In this document: piece after piece, positions 13,992-27,465 of the stretch
How the letters are laid out: the number at the start of each line of letters is the position of its first letter
Position numbering within the stretch: position 1 is the first letter of the stretch
NCBI RefSeq assembly: GCF_026213295.1
Contig: NC_079424.1
Location: forward strand, 13,439,227 to 13,503,226
DNA length: 64,000 bases
DNA from: Gadus chalcogrammus
Taxonomy: Eukaryota; Chordata; Actinopteri; Gadiformes; Gadidae
Reading direction: 5' to 3'
Notes under the pieces: generated by a model
What the model was told of the DNA's origin: nothing
The model's database searches: none
Seen by the model: the letters and a program-made list of their open reading frames with translations, nothing else
Position numbers and translations under genes: made by a program

Positions 13992-14070
<79 letters not shown>
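13992..14070 (+). repeat. (GA)n microsatellite, right arm of a CT/GA pair
   Basis: Pure (GA)n of about 78 bases, complementary to the (CT)n run at 13658-13740. Confidence 0.92.
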
Positions 14071-14071
<1 letters not shown>

Positions 14072-15450
14072 AAAAGGCTAATAGAGACTGTACACATGTG
14101 CTATGATTTCTCAGTAAAGGTCCATGAGTGTAGATATTTTGGTGAGACCGTTGACTTGTGGTTATAATTGCCTAAAGCCTCTATCTATTTGTAACACCAC
14201 TGTTCTACTGCAACTCAAAAGGTAACCGGGAAAGGAGTAGTCTTCACTTCTAAAAAATGGCCTCAAACTATATCATTACAGAACAAATATAATCCCAAAT
14301 TAGGCAAAATAATTATGTTAAATATTCCATCTGGTATCTAGCTAATGGAAGATTGGGAAACCTAAACATGTTGGATTGGGAATCTGACATATCTCTGAGA
14401 TTATCTATTTATTTTTTGTGACTGATAAACATCAGGGTTAAACCCCATACAAGGTTAGATCCGTTTTTTTCACGATTAATGAGAGGGAATTCCTTGGTCG
14501 TTTGATTTGGTTGGGCATCAAATGTGTTCATTTAGCAGTGTTATCACATTTGTCCTGCAAAGCATCTGTCACAATTGTTTTATTTTGTAGAGGATCAAGG
14601 GATAATGAGCCTAGCCCGTGGAAGCAAGTGTCACGCCTACCACCGGCTCTCCACAAGACCCAAGCCGACCGACGTCCCGGTTTTAACCAACAGCTGTAAT
14701 CGTCGTTGTGTTTAACGAAAAAGGCACAACCATCAGAGTCACTTAACTTACAATTTAGTCCAACGCTGAAACAAGATTGTGGAAATTGTAATGGTTACGG
14801 TAGTCAACCCGAGCCTGGGAAATCAGAACATGCTAGCTACTCCAACGGTTCGCAGGATGACTAATCTGGGAACTTCTCCTTTTTTTATTTATTTTTTGGA
14901 GGAGGCTGCCACGGTGATTCAAATTGGGTTAAACGTGATTAAACTGAAGCGGATAATGTTCTGCTGTGGTTCAGAGAAAACATCCAAGACAATGCACTTT
15001 CATTCACACGGGGCGAGGCAGGCTTCGTGGCTGAGATTGAGGAGGACAAAGAAGAAAATATAGCAAGTAAATCATCGTCGATTATCTGGTTCAGGGAACA
15101 TGCTGATTTGAGTGCTTTGATTCCAATCGGCATATGAAGTTTCTTAAATTTTCAATTGTCAATTCATTGCAGTTGAGATTATAATTTTGATATTTGTTTA
15201 TAAATGGAATATTTCAAATAGCCACTGAGAAGTACTTGATTTCAGGCCTGAATATTCCAATATTCCAGAAAACTAACGGTACACTCACAGGCTAGGCTCA
15301 TCATCTCAGTAATTCCCATTTTCTTAATTCATGATTGGGTTTTTTTGCTCAACTATAACGGGGCCTATCGTATAAAAGAATTGACCAGATGCCATGACAT
15401 CGGATATATCGACAACCATTTAATACCTGACAGCCAAAGAGAAGAAACAG

Positions 15451-15604
<154 letters not shown>

Positions 15605-16234
15605 AAGGGAGAGAGAGTTATGTGTGGGTGGCAGTGTTCCTTCCTTCTTATTTGGGAGTAGATCAATTGACTACGGAGCGCAAACGCTACAACCCATGCA
15701 GAGATAGGAAAAAAAAAAACATAAAGAGCTGACAGGCCACCGGGTTCTTCAGGAAGGCGTGCTGCTGTAAGCATCCAGCACCTCTCTGCACATTTAGCGG
15801 TGCTGGCATGGTGCCAGGTTAGTAGTGTGCATCCTGAACTTAATGCCTTCCCCCGTGGAGAACCAAGACATTAAATAAAGAGAGGCAGATACTTTATTTA
15901 AGATCCATGGTGGCTCCTGTACACAGGGTCTTTGGTCCGCTGTAAGACAGAGAGAGAGAGAGAGACCGAAAAACGCATTGATCATCAAACTTGAATGCAA
16001 ATGAAAGACCAACACCTTGGTCAAAGCAGCGGCCCTAACTGAAGATTAGTTCAATGGATCGGCGATGGTATTTAAGTCGCCGTGTTGATGGGCCATATTC
16101 CAAACCACGCAGCTGCTTTATATGAATACAATAAAGAAAAAGCCGGAATACAGTGTATGAATTAATGTATAAAATAATGTATACAAACAAAAAATAGATA
16201 GAATCTTAAAGGAAATTACTTAAAAAGTCTGGCT

Positions 16235-16345
16235 CATTGCATGAAATAATGTCAACATAGAAAGAAAATAAAAAAAACACCAGGTTCAGGCAGAATGGAT
16301 GAAATAATGTCAACATATAAAAGAAAAGGTACAGGCTCATTGCAT
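16235..16345 (+). repeat. Imperfect direct repeat
   Basis: The blocks GGCTCATTGCAT and GAAATAATGTCAACATA each occur twice within about 110 bp, in interleaved order. It looks like an old tandem duplication. Confidence 0.5.
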
Positions 16346-16620
16346 ATTCTGTGGAGCACTTGTGGTGTTGCATTAAAACTGTTGAGTTAAACCCAAAGAT
16401 AAGAAGCTGCAGGCTGTGGGCACACTAGGGAGGGGGGGGGTGCGCACCGCAGCAAAACAACTTAATGTCAGTCACTAATCCAGTTGCAGGTGTTCCAAAG
16501 AGCTCGGCTCAATTACACCAAATTGGCTTTCACACCGTTATTTAAATGAGTTTAGAATCAAATACATACCCCCATGTGAAAATATGCTTACCTGGGCAGA
16601 ATCATATCTCCCCCACATGC

Positions 16621-16647
16621 AAACACAAACACACGCACTCACGCACG

Positions 16648-16703
<56 letters not shown>
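16621..16703 (+). repeat. (CA)n microsatellite
   Basis: Pure (CA)n at 16651-16702, preceded by CACGCA variants. Confidence 0.93.
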
Positions 16704-16704
<1 letters not shown>

Positions 16705-19500
16705 ATGAACCCATCGGCCGCTTCCATTTCTCTATTGAGCCTGCCAGGAGGCAAAATATAAAAAAACATTGCAAAAAATGTAATTTACATTTATATCAGA
16801 CTGGAATCTGAATGGAAATGTGATCAGTGTCTATGCGTTTTCCCACTGCCTTAATCAAAGCCTTGACGGGATGACACATGCTCCATAAGAAGCTGCCATG
16901 CTCCAGTCTCTTGGTGGAGCGCACAGTAATCAGTGAGCTAATGCACTGCCCAAGCTGTGATTAACCCACAGTTTAAAGAAAAACATTGGTCCAGTAGCCT
17001 GAATGTGAAATCCTGTCTTATACCCCCTGTCCAAACACATTCCAAGTAAGTGTATGTCCGACTTATGCTGCTAGTGAGAGAAATATTGCTTGCTAAAGTC
17101 TGCCTAAACATAAACAGACAATGTAAAGCAGACTTTCCCCATGGCCTACATTGAGGGTTTCAAGCTAAGCAAATTTACAAATTTTCAAATCTCTCAATGT
17201 GACAGGCAACACATGAGACACAAGTGGCTTACCCTTAACCATGGATTTACTCCTGTAAGTGTTACTGTAACCATATAGATATCTTAGGGGATATTTCCCC
17301 ACACCAGTTCACCAGAGGGCGAGAGGGAGTGGCTCAGGAAACACTTGGGTAACTTTAATAAGGAGCAAGAGAACAGGTAGTGGGGGTAAACAAACAGGAG
17401 ACCATGAATGCATTGAGATGTTAGGAAGAGTAGCAGAGGTTACAGCTTGACGTTTAACACTGACCCTTTCCTCATTTGATTTCTGTTTGCGGTAACACTA
17501 TATATAGCATACACTGTTATAATATAACATGAGATATGTTTACGGTAATTATTTTCTATGATGGGTTGTTATATACATTTGGGCTAATTGGATCCATTGT
17601 GTTCTGCAAAAAAAACAATTAATTTTAATTAATTTAATTCAGTTCATTAAACCAAACGGCTTACAGTAAATAGAGAACCAGGTTATTTAGGAGAGCTACA
17701 ATAACAAGAATAGATCAAATCAATGATGTGTCCTGAATTGCCTCTTAACTCTTAAAGTGACCCCAACAGGTGAAGGCACCTAAAGTTGCAGTAAGGTTGG
17801 AGGGTTGTAAAGAGAGAGGGCAGCTAAAGAAATGAGCTCTCGCTCTCTCCTCCCTCCTTCAACATCAATCCATGTGTGGATGTTGAGAAGTGTTGCATTT
17901 CCGCTGTGATGGACAGACAAGCTGGATTCCCCGAACAAAGAACGAGAACATTGCTATCAACAGATTAATGATTGCTGATCTCATCCAATTAAGTACATTT
18001 TTCAATACCCATCACTTTTATTGAGAATTGTATGCAAAGACATGTTCCCTGCAGCCCGGTTTGTAGCGGGGTTGAGAATCCTTTGGAACCAAAGTGAGGA
18101 GTGCAGTGTGAGGGTTCACATTGCATGTTGATTATACTAATGTCCTCTTTAAATACAGAGGACTAGGAAATTGAATATTCAGAGGAAGGAAATTAGGCTC
18201 AATCATTTGGAAAATACTATTTTGTTTGCCAATTGTTAATATTAACATTAGGTGAGTGCTGCATGCAGCGCTCAACCATTTTTCTTCATAAGTTTTATTC
18301 TTTCTTTCTTTCTTTCTTATTCTCTAGAAACTTAGGGAATTCCTAAATTTTTCACCTAGAGACTCAATTCCAATTTTAAAACCTTGATATTAGCTTGGGA
18401 TCGCGTGCTTCTATTCAGATTCCTTCAATAATTCTCGGCGGCGCCGTCCGCCCATTTTCTGACACTTAATACTTACAATTTTCGGCTATTTCACATTCTT
18501 CAGTACAATTCCTTTCACATTTCTACATTTTTAGCAATGCTTTGCCCTTTTCATTCAACTGTCAATTTATTTGTTTCCAACCATTTACATTTCTTTAAAT
18601 GGTGTGCATGTTTACATTGTTTACTCCATTTAGACTTCGGAACTCTGTTCAAATCCCATCACTTGATTTAAGTCATTTAACGTTTCTATATCTTGTCTTA
18701 ATCTGTGTGGCGTTATTAAAAAATAATTTCAACCTCACTTTGTACTCAACGCATTTTTTGCAGGAAATGCATTTTCTAGTTATGGTTATTATTATTATTA
18801 TTATTAGCTGTATTGTCAGACTCTGTTTAATTAAATAAGCATTCCATGTGGATCACAAGAATTCGATGTAGGCCGTGTATGTCAAACATATTTACATATA
18901 TGGTAAGTAAGTAAAATACAGTGCGGCATATTAAAAGGATACATAAGTGTTTGGTCCAAATCTGAGTTTATACAATAACCATGATAGGCAGGGAGTGAGA
19001 TGGTGACGGAGAATGTGTAGGGTGAGAATGCTAATGCACCTCTCCGAATAGAGAATATTCTGAGAAACGAACGCTTATACCTGCTTTGTCGTCTGAGGCT
19101 TCCCGATAAACCAGCCATAATTGATCAGTTGTTTGTTTTCCGTTTCTGTTCCCTCCTTATAATTCATAGGCCTCTCCTGTGCTCTTGCTTTGTCAGCGGC
19201 TGTGTGTCTCGCCCCTTCACTTCACTCTTCTATTCATCTCCCTTCCCTCTCTTTCACTCTCTCTATCTTTCTGGTTCAGAGGAGAGGGCCACTGCAGTCC
19301 ATCCCCACTCCCCTAATCTGACCCGCTCTCGCTCTTTATGACAGCTCTTCTCTCACGCTCTCTCTGTATTCCAAGGAGGGCGTGTGTTGCGGGTAAACTG
19401 AGGGAATCAGTCAGTTCAGTCAAGCCCCATTCTCATCCAATCTGACCAACACTCCATTTAATACCGCTACGTCTCTCTGTCTATTCTACCTCTCTTCATA

Positions 19501-19765
<265 letters not shown>

Positions 19766-20871
19766 CGTGCATGTCTGAGCGAAGGAGAGTGAAGAGTCAC
19801 TGGAGAGGGTGACAGAGTCACTGTGTTTGCCTGTGTTTCTCTGTCATGTGTCTTTCTCACTCTCTCCGGTCCAGCAGGAAGAGGATCAATCCTGTCTCCC
19901 CCAGTTCCAGAGGGGGGCGGGGGGGGGGGGCTGCTGTGGCGCAGTGGTAAACACAACCTCGGAGCATCTGGGCCAATTGGGGCCAGGATGGGAGGCCCAC
20001 TCCGGTGCCAAGGGGGGCGGTCCGAGTCATGGTAGAGAGCGGCTGATCTCCCAGAGTAGAAAAAGAAAGGAAAAACAGTTAAGTCTTGGATATGCAAGAC
20101 CTAGAAAGGGCTGCATAGGGCTGACCGTAGAGACACAGGCAGACGGACCAGTCAAGGCAAAAAATGATTGACTCGATCTTGTTCAATAGATCAATTTCTG
20201 AACCAAACAAAACCCCCTCCAGTGTATTTCATGATTGTGTTCCATCTAGGCCGCGTTTGATCCTACGTCTGCGTGAAGGTATTCCTCGCCGAGCCTTATG
20301 TTATAGAGCCTTGGTTCCCGGTTCCTGTAATCTGGCTTAGTACCCCGCTTTCTCATTGCATCGACGGGCCGTAAATCAGCTCCTCCCCTGGAGCTCATGT
20401 TGCCGTGCTCGTACATCCTCTCTTTTACGATTGTAATCCAGTGCGGCGGGCGCTGGCGTCGACTAGAGCCGGACCGGTGAGTGATTGAATAATAATGAGT
20501 CAGTGTCACACGTGCACACAGGCTTTCAGCCCGGAGCCGTCGGTGCTCACAGGAGTGTTTGGTAGTGACAGAGGAGAGAAAATGGGGAGGCCTCCGAACT
20601 TCAAATATTTTGGGATAATCTTCTGGACCCTACACATGCACGTCTTAAATCGAGAGTTGCCTCGGCATCTCCCTATATTTGTGTGATAGGAAGGGTCATT
20701 TTGACCTTTTATGAATGATAAATAAATGATAATTGATCACAAATCTGTGTGCTATGTTCTCCCAACATGTGTTGCCAGGTCAATTCATATGCTCATCTTG
20801 GGAAAAGAAAAGGACAAATTATACTTGTACCTGTGTCAATAAGTCAATGTAGGCATGCAATGGATGTCACT

Positions 20872-20904
20872 CAAATGACCAAAGCTCTGTGCTTTGGTCA
20901 TTTG
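20872..20904. repeat. Perfect hairpin, 14-bp stem with 5-nt loop
   Basis: CAAATGACCAAAGC, loop TCTGT, then GCTTTGGTCATTTG, the exact reverse complement. Outer bases AGGCATG and CATGCCT, about 15 nt out on one side and 2 nt on the other, could extend it with a bulge. No flanking gene explains it. Confidence 0.8.
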
Positions 20905-23409
20905 CACATGCCTGTTATAACATACTCCAACTGTTGGATCCATAATGAGGTAAAGTGCAACGCTCCAAAATAGTATGCATATGTAATCTTTTTGACAAAT
21001 TAACATATGCAGACGCCACTGGAGGAGGGACTTTTGCCGACTTCTGACAGACTGCATTAAGCAACTAAATCCCAGACGCAGAACCATGTATGTAAGCACT
21101 GGTGAGGGGACCCAAGAGGGGCCTACAGAGGCTGATCAATGCAGGAGCATCAGTCGGCCTGAAGGCCTAGCGCCCGTTTTTCGTCTCACTTGGTTGAACC
21201 CACAGTTGTTCGGTGAGTGTGACCATGTGTTTGTAGGCAGGCAGGTGAATTTGACAAATAAAGTGCATTGAGTGATTTTCATTGATTAAAAAGGCCCTAT
21301 ATAAATGCAGTCCTTTTACACATTTATAAGTGGACTTCTTCAGGCCCAAATGATTTTACTTGTTAATCAGGCTTTGTTTTTACTAATAGACCAGGTTACA
21401 CTGCGCCAATCAATTTAAAATCATATTTTTAAGCAGAATAGGAGCAGACAAAATATGTATTGGAATAATCTCCCAGCCCTAGAATGAATAGATAATTAAG
21501 GTTTCTAATGGTTTTAGTATTCCTTCTCTGATTTTACTTACTGTGGCAAGAGAAAACACATTTTCTGAATGGCATAGGAAGACAGGCTGTGATGATTTCC
21601 GAGGTTAACCCAATTGCGACACACACCTATAACTCAGATGTTAGTCTGGGCCTACCAAGACCAGATCTATTTGTTCCAGCTGTAGATATAGATAGCTATA
21701 CAAAAGGTTCTGTAGGCTGTGAGAGCATACCAAACAGTCCACAACGACACTTGTGGATCTATTGGCATGGGTTTTCAACAACCTATTTCGTCGACGAAGA
21801 ATAATTATATTTCCGGTAGTTATTTAGATTTTTTCCATTCTGATTTCTAAAGCTATCCAACTGTCCAAAAATTACTTAAAATAATAGAATTGTCCTCCTT
21901 GTTTAAACTCTTAAAGGTTGTAAGCCTATGAAGATGTGATAGGTTGCATAATCCAAAAGTTTTCATTTATACTATATTGAAGGAGCACTGTATTGATTCA
22001 TCACACATATAGGGTACCTGGAAGTTTTTTAGAGCTTTTCCCTGGACACCGTCAGAGTTCATAAATCTCATATCCATTTTCCCCTCCTAGTTGACACAAC
22101 AGATTAGTTTTGGTTTTCATGTCACTGTTTTCCGTAAGGGGTTTCAACCTTCCAAATATTGATTGCCGTGCTGAACCTCGGATGAATGACCTCTCTGAAA
22201 CATTGTTTAAAAAGAGGATTCCTTCTTTTTTTGGTTTATTTGCAGGATATAAAATCTTCTTTTGATAGCATTTCTTTCAACAGCAGTAACCTTTTTCTTT
22301 CCTTTGTGAGCCGTCTCTTCTTCTCGTCACAGGAAAATGTTTAGCAAGTCACCTTCTCCCTGGTATTTCTTTTGTAGTTTCTACACACACAGCGGTTCAA
22401 CCTGAAAAAATAAACCAATACTTTTGTATGCCTACTATTCTGCTGAAAATATGACAATGTGCTTTCTAACGTGATATATGACAAACCTTAAACAGGTGCC
22501 CTGTAGGATATTCTTTTATAACCCTATTTGTCCATTGCTGCCCCCCTTAATAAGACATCATTCAAAATGCGTTTGTTTTCATTACTTGCATTGACAGTGC
22601 TATTTTGGTTCAGGGCTTTTCCCCCCAGAATTGTCAATGGATTCAGGTGTTGAGAGTTGACACATTACATCGCAATGCCAGTGGTTGTTGTAATAAGACA
22701 AATATACATGCAGTTAATGTAAGGGACTGCACATTCTGCAGGTAATAAAAAGGGATTTTGTTTTAAGCTATGCGGCTGGACTATGTTTATGTAAAGAGTG
22801 AAGTGATAAGTGCATCCCTTCAAGTATAAACAAGAAAGCAACCCTGCTCATAAGATAAGCCATATAAATAAACAATATTTACAATTGTTGTTGTTGTTGT
22901 GTACCCTACCCTCACACTATGCGGTGACTATTGGCAACATAACCTAAAGTCCTAAACTATTCAACTATGAGTCACGTTCTCACGGTGACTGGTCTGCTTA
23001 TCGACCCATCTTTCCATTATAGATGTAGCAATTTAATTGTGTGATTCAAATGTACTGTACTGTAAACAAATATTGTCAAACTGATCTACCAGTGAAGCCC
23101 TTTCATTTATACATTGTGTGTGTGTATCTGATTTTCGGCATGTATCTACAAAGAATAAGAACAACCGGACTGGATTCACATACCAATTTGTTCTTTACAA
23201 ATGCATTGCTGCCACCTATTGTTGAAATACAAAAAGGTTTACATTTTTACCAAAGCATTAAAGACACAGGCATAGTAGTAGTCTTATCATTATAATCGGC
23301 CAACATCCTGGCTAGTTGTAAACTTGCTAAAGACAAATTAACTTTGTCAAATGGGAAGCAACAAAAGGAACATGGAAAATCCTGGTCAGACGTTTTAGCA
23401 TGGGATGTG

Positions 23410-23575
23410 ATAGCGCCCCTAGTGGTATCGTAGCGAAGTACCAGTACAGGTGTGGCCGCATTTCAGCAGTTGGTCACACGGGGGCCTACAGTTAGGCTCA
23501 TAGTCCTTTGTCTTGTAGAAGCAGTAATCACTCGGGGTATGTCCACATTCTAAAATGAAGGGGACCATTACCTTC
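23410..23575 (-). pseudogene. znfx1: Copy C: NFX1 zinc-finger fragment
   Basis: About 160 bases match 33800-33970 of copy A (blocks GTGGCCGCATTTCAGC and GGCTCATAGTCCTTTGTC are shared). The reading frame is broken by small indels. It lies on the wrong side of the C-terminal fragment at 23603-23880: in copies A and B the C-terminal end comes first on the plus strand. So the relic was rearranged and not merely deleted. Confidence 0.85.
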
Positions 23576-23602
23576 CTTACATGCACATAATGAGATTATT
23601 GC

Positions 23603-23880
23603 CCTCAGACTAATCCGTGTGCTGCGCTCCATCCATCTCTGAGGCTACCTGGTTTCCACTGAGTTCAGCCAAAAAGCTGAGTCTCTGCAGCTCGTCTTAC
23701 AACTCTGAGACTTGTTCTTCAGTGAATTTCGGTTTTGGGTCAAAACGCCATTTGAGGAACACATCTAGTTTGTCTGTGAAACGGTGGCTGTGGTTTCCAG
23801 TTTCGATCATATGTTCCAGACCCAGTAGGTCAATAACGGTGAGGTCTGACGCTAACAATCTGCTTCGAAGATGCACATTA
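23603..23880 (-). pseudogene. znfx1: Copy C: fragment of the C-terminal region
   Basis: The start matches the very end of the copy A protein (codons for SEMDGAQHAA, compare 32425-32500). It then jumps, through a deletion of about 350 bp that removes the RZ finger, to sequence matching 32850-33110. A further gap of about 55 bp is present near 23815. The fragment cannot encode a working C-terminus. Confidence 0.88.
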
Positions 23881-23922
23881 TATGTGTGGTGAATGTGTCA
23901 CCGCTCACTCTAAGCATGACAG

Positions 23923-23960
23923 TGGGTTAGGGTTAGGGTTAGGGTTAAGGTTAGGGTTAG
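23923..23960 (+). repeat. Short interstitial telomere-like repeat, (TTAGGG)n
   Basis: About six units of TTAGGG, one of them altered (TTAAGG), immediately beside the copy C C-terminal fragment. Copies A and B have no such repeat in the matching places. Confidence 0.9.
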
Positions 23961-23999
23961 TGTCGAAAGTGACACACCAGGTAGTGTTTTCAGCTGGAA

Positions 24000-25080
24000 T
24001 TCAGAACACTTCCCCCCTGAGAAATTGTTTGGGCTAAGACCTAGGAAGGAGGCGGTGTGTTATCGCCATGGTTACACTTATTCTACAATAAGTGTCCGAA
24101 TAGCTAAACTTTCTCAAGGCCGCCGCTGTCAACTGCTGCCCAGGCAGAGCCCCACACGTACACAAACCGGGGGGCCCGTGTCCCCTGATCGTGGGGTCTG
24201 AATGCCTTGGAAAAAGGCACTCAGACACCACAAAAAGAACAACGCCTGTGTTCCCAGTAGAGCGGAACATTCACATAAGTGTTTTCGGGAGAACAACATA
24301 GGATTTTACCTTGTATTTCTCTAAATTTAGGACATATTTTTGTAACAGTGATAAAATGGCCTAGATTACCATGTGGACGTTTATATATGAAATATAACCA
24401 CATTTAGAAAATGAAGAAAACTGTTTTGGGTTCAATGGCTCTTTAAGAAACAGCCAATCGTGGTCCAAAAGTCGTGAGCGGGAGAAACGTATCATTGCTA
24501 CTGATTTCCTTGGGGGCTGTCAGCAATTAAGATGAAAAATTAAGATGTGATCTATTTGTAAAAAGGTGCACAAGGCTTAGTGTGGCGATAACATATGTTT
24601 GTATAATAGCTTACATAGCCCTCTCACCCTGTGCACTCAACACATGCATTATTTACTTTTAACCATTTCGGATCTGGATGATATTATCCTAACCCTGCGC
24701 ATTAATAACACCCTAAAAATAACAAAACAGGTGGGGGCTTCTGTCTCCCGGTGCATTCCCATTGTGCCATCCAGGACTTAGTGGGTTCTGTCAGGAGATA
24801 TGGCAACATCGCCATTTATGAATAAAATGTGCAACATAAATCCCTTCATATTTTGTGTGAGTTCATTTTTTCCTCACAATTAGGGACAGTGTAGATATAT
24901 CTAAAAGAGGGTAAATATTCATTTAGTTACAAAATGGAGAGGAAAACTGATTAGAAATGAAAGCCATGCCTCAGGTTTAAAAGGTTAAATTCAGACAGAC
25001 TTAATGAGCTGGTAATGAGGTGATTCAGAGGACATTCCAGAACAATATAAAGTTAGGTTTTTGCTTTCGTCATGTCAAAA
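24000..25080. other. Unique sequence inserted in copy C, no gene seen
   Basis: About 1 kb between the C-terminal fragment and the intron 16 match has no counterpart that I can find in copies A or B. It holds short open frames only. It is probably one or more old insertions. Confidence 0.4.
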
Positions 25081-25209
25081 ATTTTTATAATTGACGGTGG
25101 TCTGTATAACATGGAAAGACCGATACATATTTACACATCACACATCAATATATTTAGGTCTACAACTTCATTTCATACTCTCTGACTGCAGAGTGAATAT
25201 TTCCAGTCC

Positions 25210-27130
25210 GTCTCCAGTTATAAGGATATAACTGGAGAACCAGGATCATAATAACACTGTGTCTGGGGCTGCAAACATGAGCTCTGGCTGGCTTGTCCTG
25301 GGTGAAGAAGGATGATGGTTAGTGTCGAAGAAGCAGCAATATCATCAACAGCAGCAGCAACATTTGGAGACTACCGGAATATAGAAGATCTCTTGTTCAT
25401 CAAGTCACAGGGCTGTGCTCTTGCCGAGGATCAGAGTCAAAGTGCTCTGGCAAGATGTTGGGTACCTGTAATAAATGATTTGTTGTGTTTTAATTTCCCT
25501 TGAAGTGTTCATTAATAAGGCATTAATGTGTTATTGCAAACGTATGGCCTTAATGCCCATGTTTGCTCTTTGCTTTGGGCCGGATCGCCAAAACCAGCAA
25601 AGCACTAGCCTTACGTTCATTCGATATATTGTACCAAGCCAACAGACGAGAGTTCAGCACTTTCAACTCATGCACACCGAACACTGACTTAACTCAACAT
25701 ATGATCAAATGTCACAGTGTCACCTGTGATATTCTCTGCACATGTCAATATCCCCAGGCAGAGAAAAAGGACAGCTACTGGCAAATAACGATTGAGACAA
25801 TACATCGATCATTATTGTATTGTAAACGTTGGGCAACGTACGTGGGTAGGCTACATGGCAGATGCTTCTATTTCTAGCATACCTTTGCATCCTATGATGT
25901 GGCGCAAGCCTTTTATCCAGATATGCAAATGCTTTGCGCATCAGCAATCACTTTACAATCTCGTGTGTAAGGATTTTAAGTACTAAACCAAGTTGTCGAT
26001 TAAATTTTGTTAAATGTATTATTTATTGGGATTTTTTTTTTTTATAGTAAATATATGTTTTTTTAGAAATGGTTTTGCACACGCAGAAAAAAGTTGGAAA
26101 AGTATCTTGTGGACGAATAAATTAAGCAAAAACTACAAGAAAGATATTAAGTATAAATAATCAGTATGCAAATATGCGTAAACAAGTTGGAAATTTATTA
26201 TTGGGATGAATAAATTAAGTCAAAACTAATATATTAAACATAAAAAGAACAGTATGCAAAGGCAGCATAGGTGGTATTCGCGTAACGACCAGCTCTTCGT
26301 GACATCCGTGGCCATGAAAGGCGCGCTGTCTACATCCTCTCTCACAAGCTCAGACCAGGGGTGCAGCTACATCTGACGGCACTGTTATGAAGTCTAGGTT
26401 TCAAGAAAGCCTTTCCTTCACATTGTCAAAAAAAAATATATATATATTAATTTCCTTTATTTAACCAGTTGAAGTCCCATTGAGATTTTGAATTGTCGCT
26501 CATCTTCCATTAAAGTTGTGGGGCGGCAAGTTCAACATCTATCAATCTATATATCTATCAACCTTGAATAAAGCAAATTATTCAACAGATTATTTGATTT
26601 ATTAATCGATTGATCAATCGATTAATTGATCAATGGTTGTGTTTGTACGCATGATACGGGTTGAAATTAAATTTATGGGCCTATGATAATTTAAACATAA
26701 TCGTTCTACTCACTCTACATTTCTTCTGTCTGACTTCAGTTCACCACCACACCATCTGTGTCGCCAATTCTAATTTTCCTCCAAACCGTGCGTGCGCATG
26801 GGTCAGAGTTTGCTTAGGGCTGCGCACATTCTCCTGTCAAGTTAGTTTTTTATAGATCACAACCTTGGCGTAGAAAGTCACGTACGCCACTTTCAGCCCC
26901 GTTCTGTGAGTACGCAGCGGTTATAAATGAGACCCCTGGAGATATAAACACTGTAGTTAGTTTATCGTAGTTATTTAGTTTAATGATAAGACAGGGATCA
27001 ACAAATTAAGTTTAATAGATCAGCACTGTTGCTTTTTTTACATCTGTATTATTATGTAATAGTCAAAACTAAATAGAAGAAATGTAAATCTCCTTACATG
27101 TACATTGAGAAATCAATGTCTAAATGTGTT
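25210..27130. other. AT-rich stretch within copy C, no gene seen
   Basis: Mostly AT-rich. It contains a diverged direct repeat of about 100 bp (26080-26150 and 26175-26270, sharing GAATAAATTAAG and CAGTATGCAAA) and a palindromic run built of GATCAATCGATTAATTGATC (about 26608-26632). I see no coding feature. Confidence 0.45.
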
Positions 27131-27140
27131 AGAGCAACCT

Positions 27141-27190
27141 ATCACGTTTAGGGATACAATGGCCAATCACATTCAGGGATACAATGGCCA
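27141..27190 (+). repeat. 25-bp tandem duplication
   Basis: ATCACGTTTAGGGATACAAT plus GGCCA is followed directly by a second unit that differs at two or three positions. Confidence 0.85.
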
Positions 27191-27309
27191 GGGCTGGTTC
27201 CACCCACTTGGTCCCGAAAAGAACAGAAAAGATAGTGAGCAGGAAGATACTTTGCGAGCAAAGTAGGCCTACATTAAGTTAGGAGTGGTTCTCTATAATA
27301 GCTCCGGTA

Positions 27310-27465
27310 ATACCTTGGCCTTGCAGAGGAGAGAGATTTTCTTGTTGCTCCGTGTCTCCTCCAACCTTTCCACCGTGTTCTGATATTCCTCCCCAGACTG
27401 CTGAAGTTTATCTTGCAGAAAATACCTTTAGCGTGACAGCACAAGCCTGCAGAAGATGATGTTGG
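27310..27465 (-). pseudogene. znfx1: Copy C: relic of exon 14
   Basis: The sequence matches exon 14 of copies A and B (41969-42101 and 60895-61027), including both splice-site neighbourhoods, with several substitutions and a codon-disrupting change near 27430. The flanking intron 13 match at 27550-27600 places it. Confidence 0.85.

Noticed and set aside
14940..15136. Plus-strand run containing LLWFRENIQDNALSF and later IIWFREHADLS
   Set aside because: The repeated WFRE is curious, but the frame is closed by a stop just upstream, I see no splice partner, and the family is unknown to me.
19930..20035. tRNA or tRNA-derived SINE head (TGGCGCAGTGG, later GGTCCGAGTC)
   Set aside because: The two box-like motifs are about 85 bp apart, too far for a tRNA, and no cloverleaf forms. 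Possibly an old SINE, but I cannot support it.
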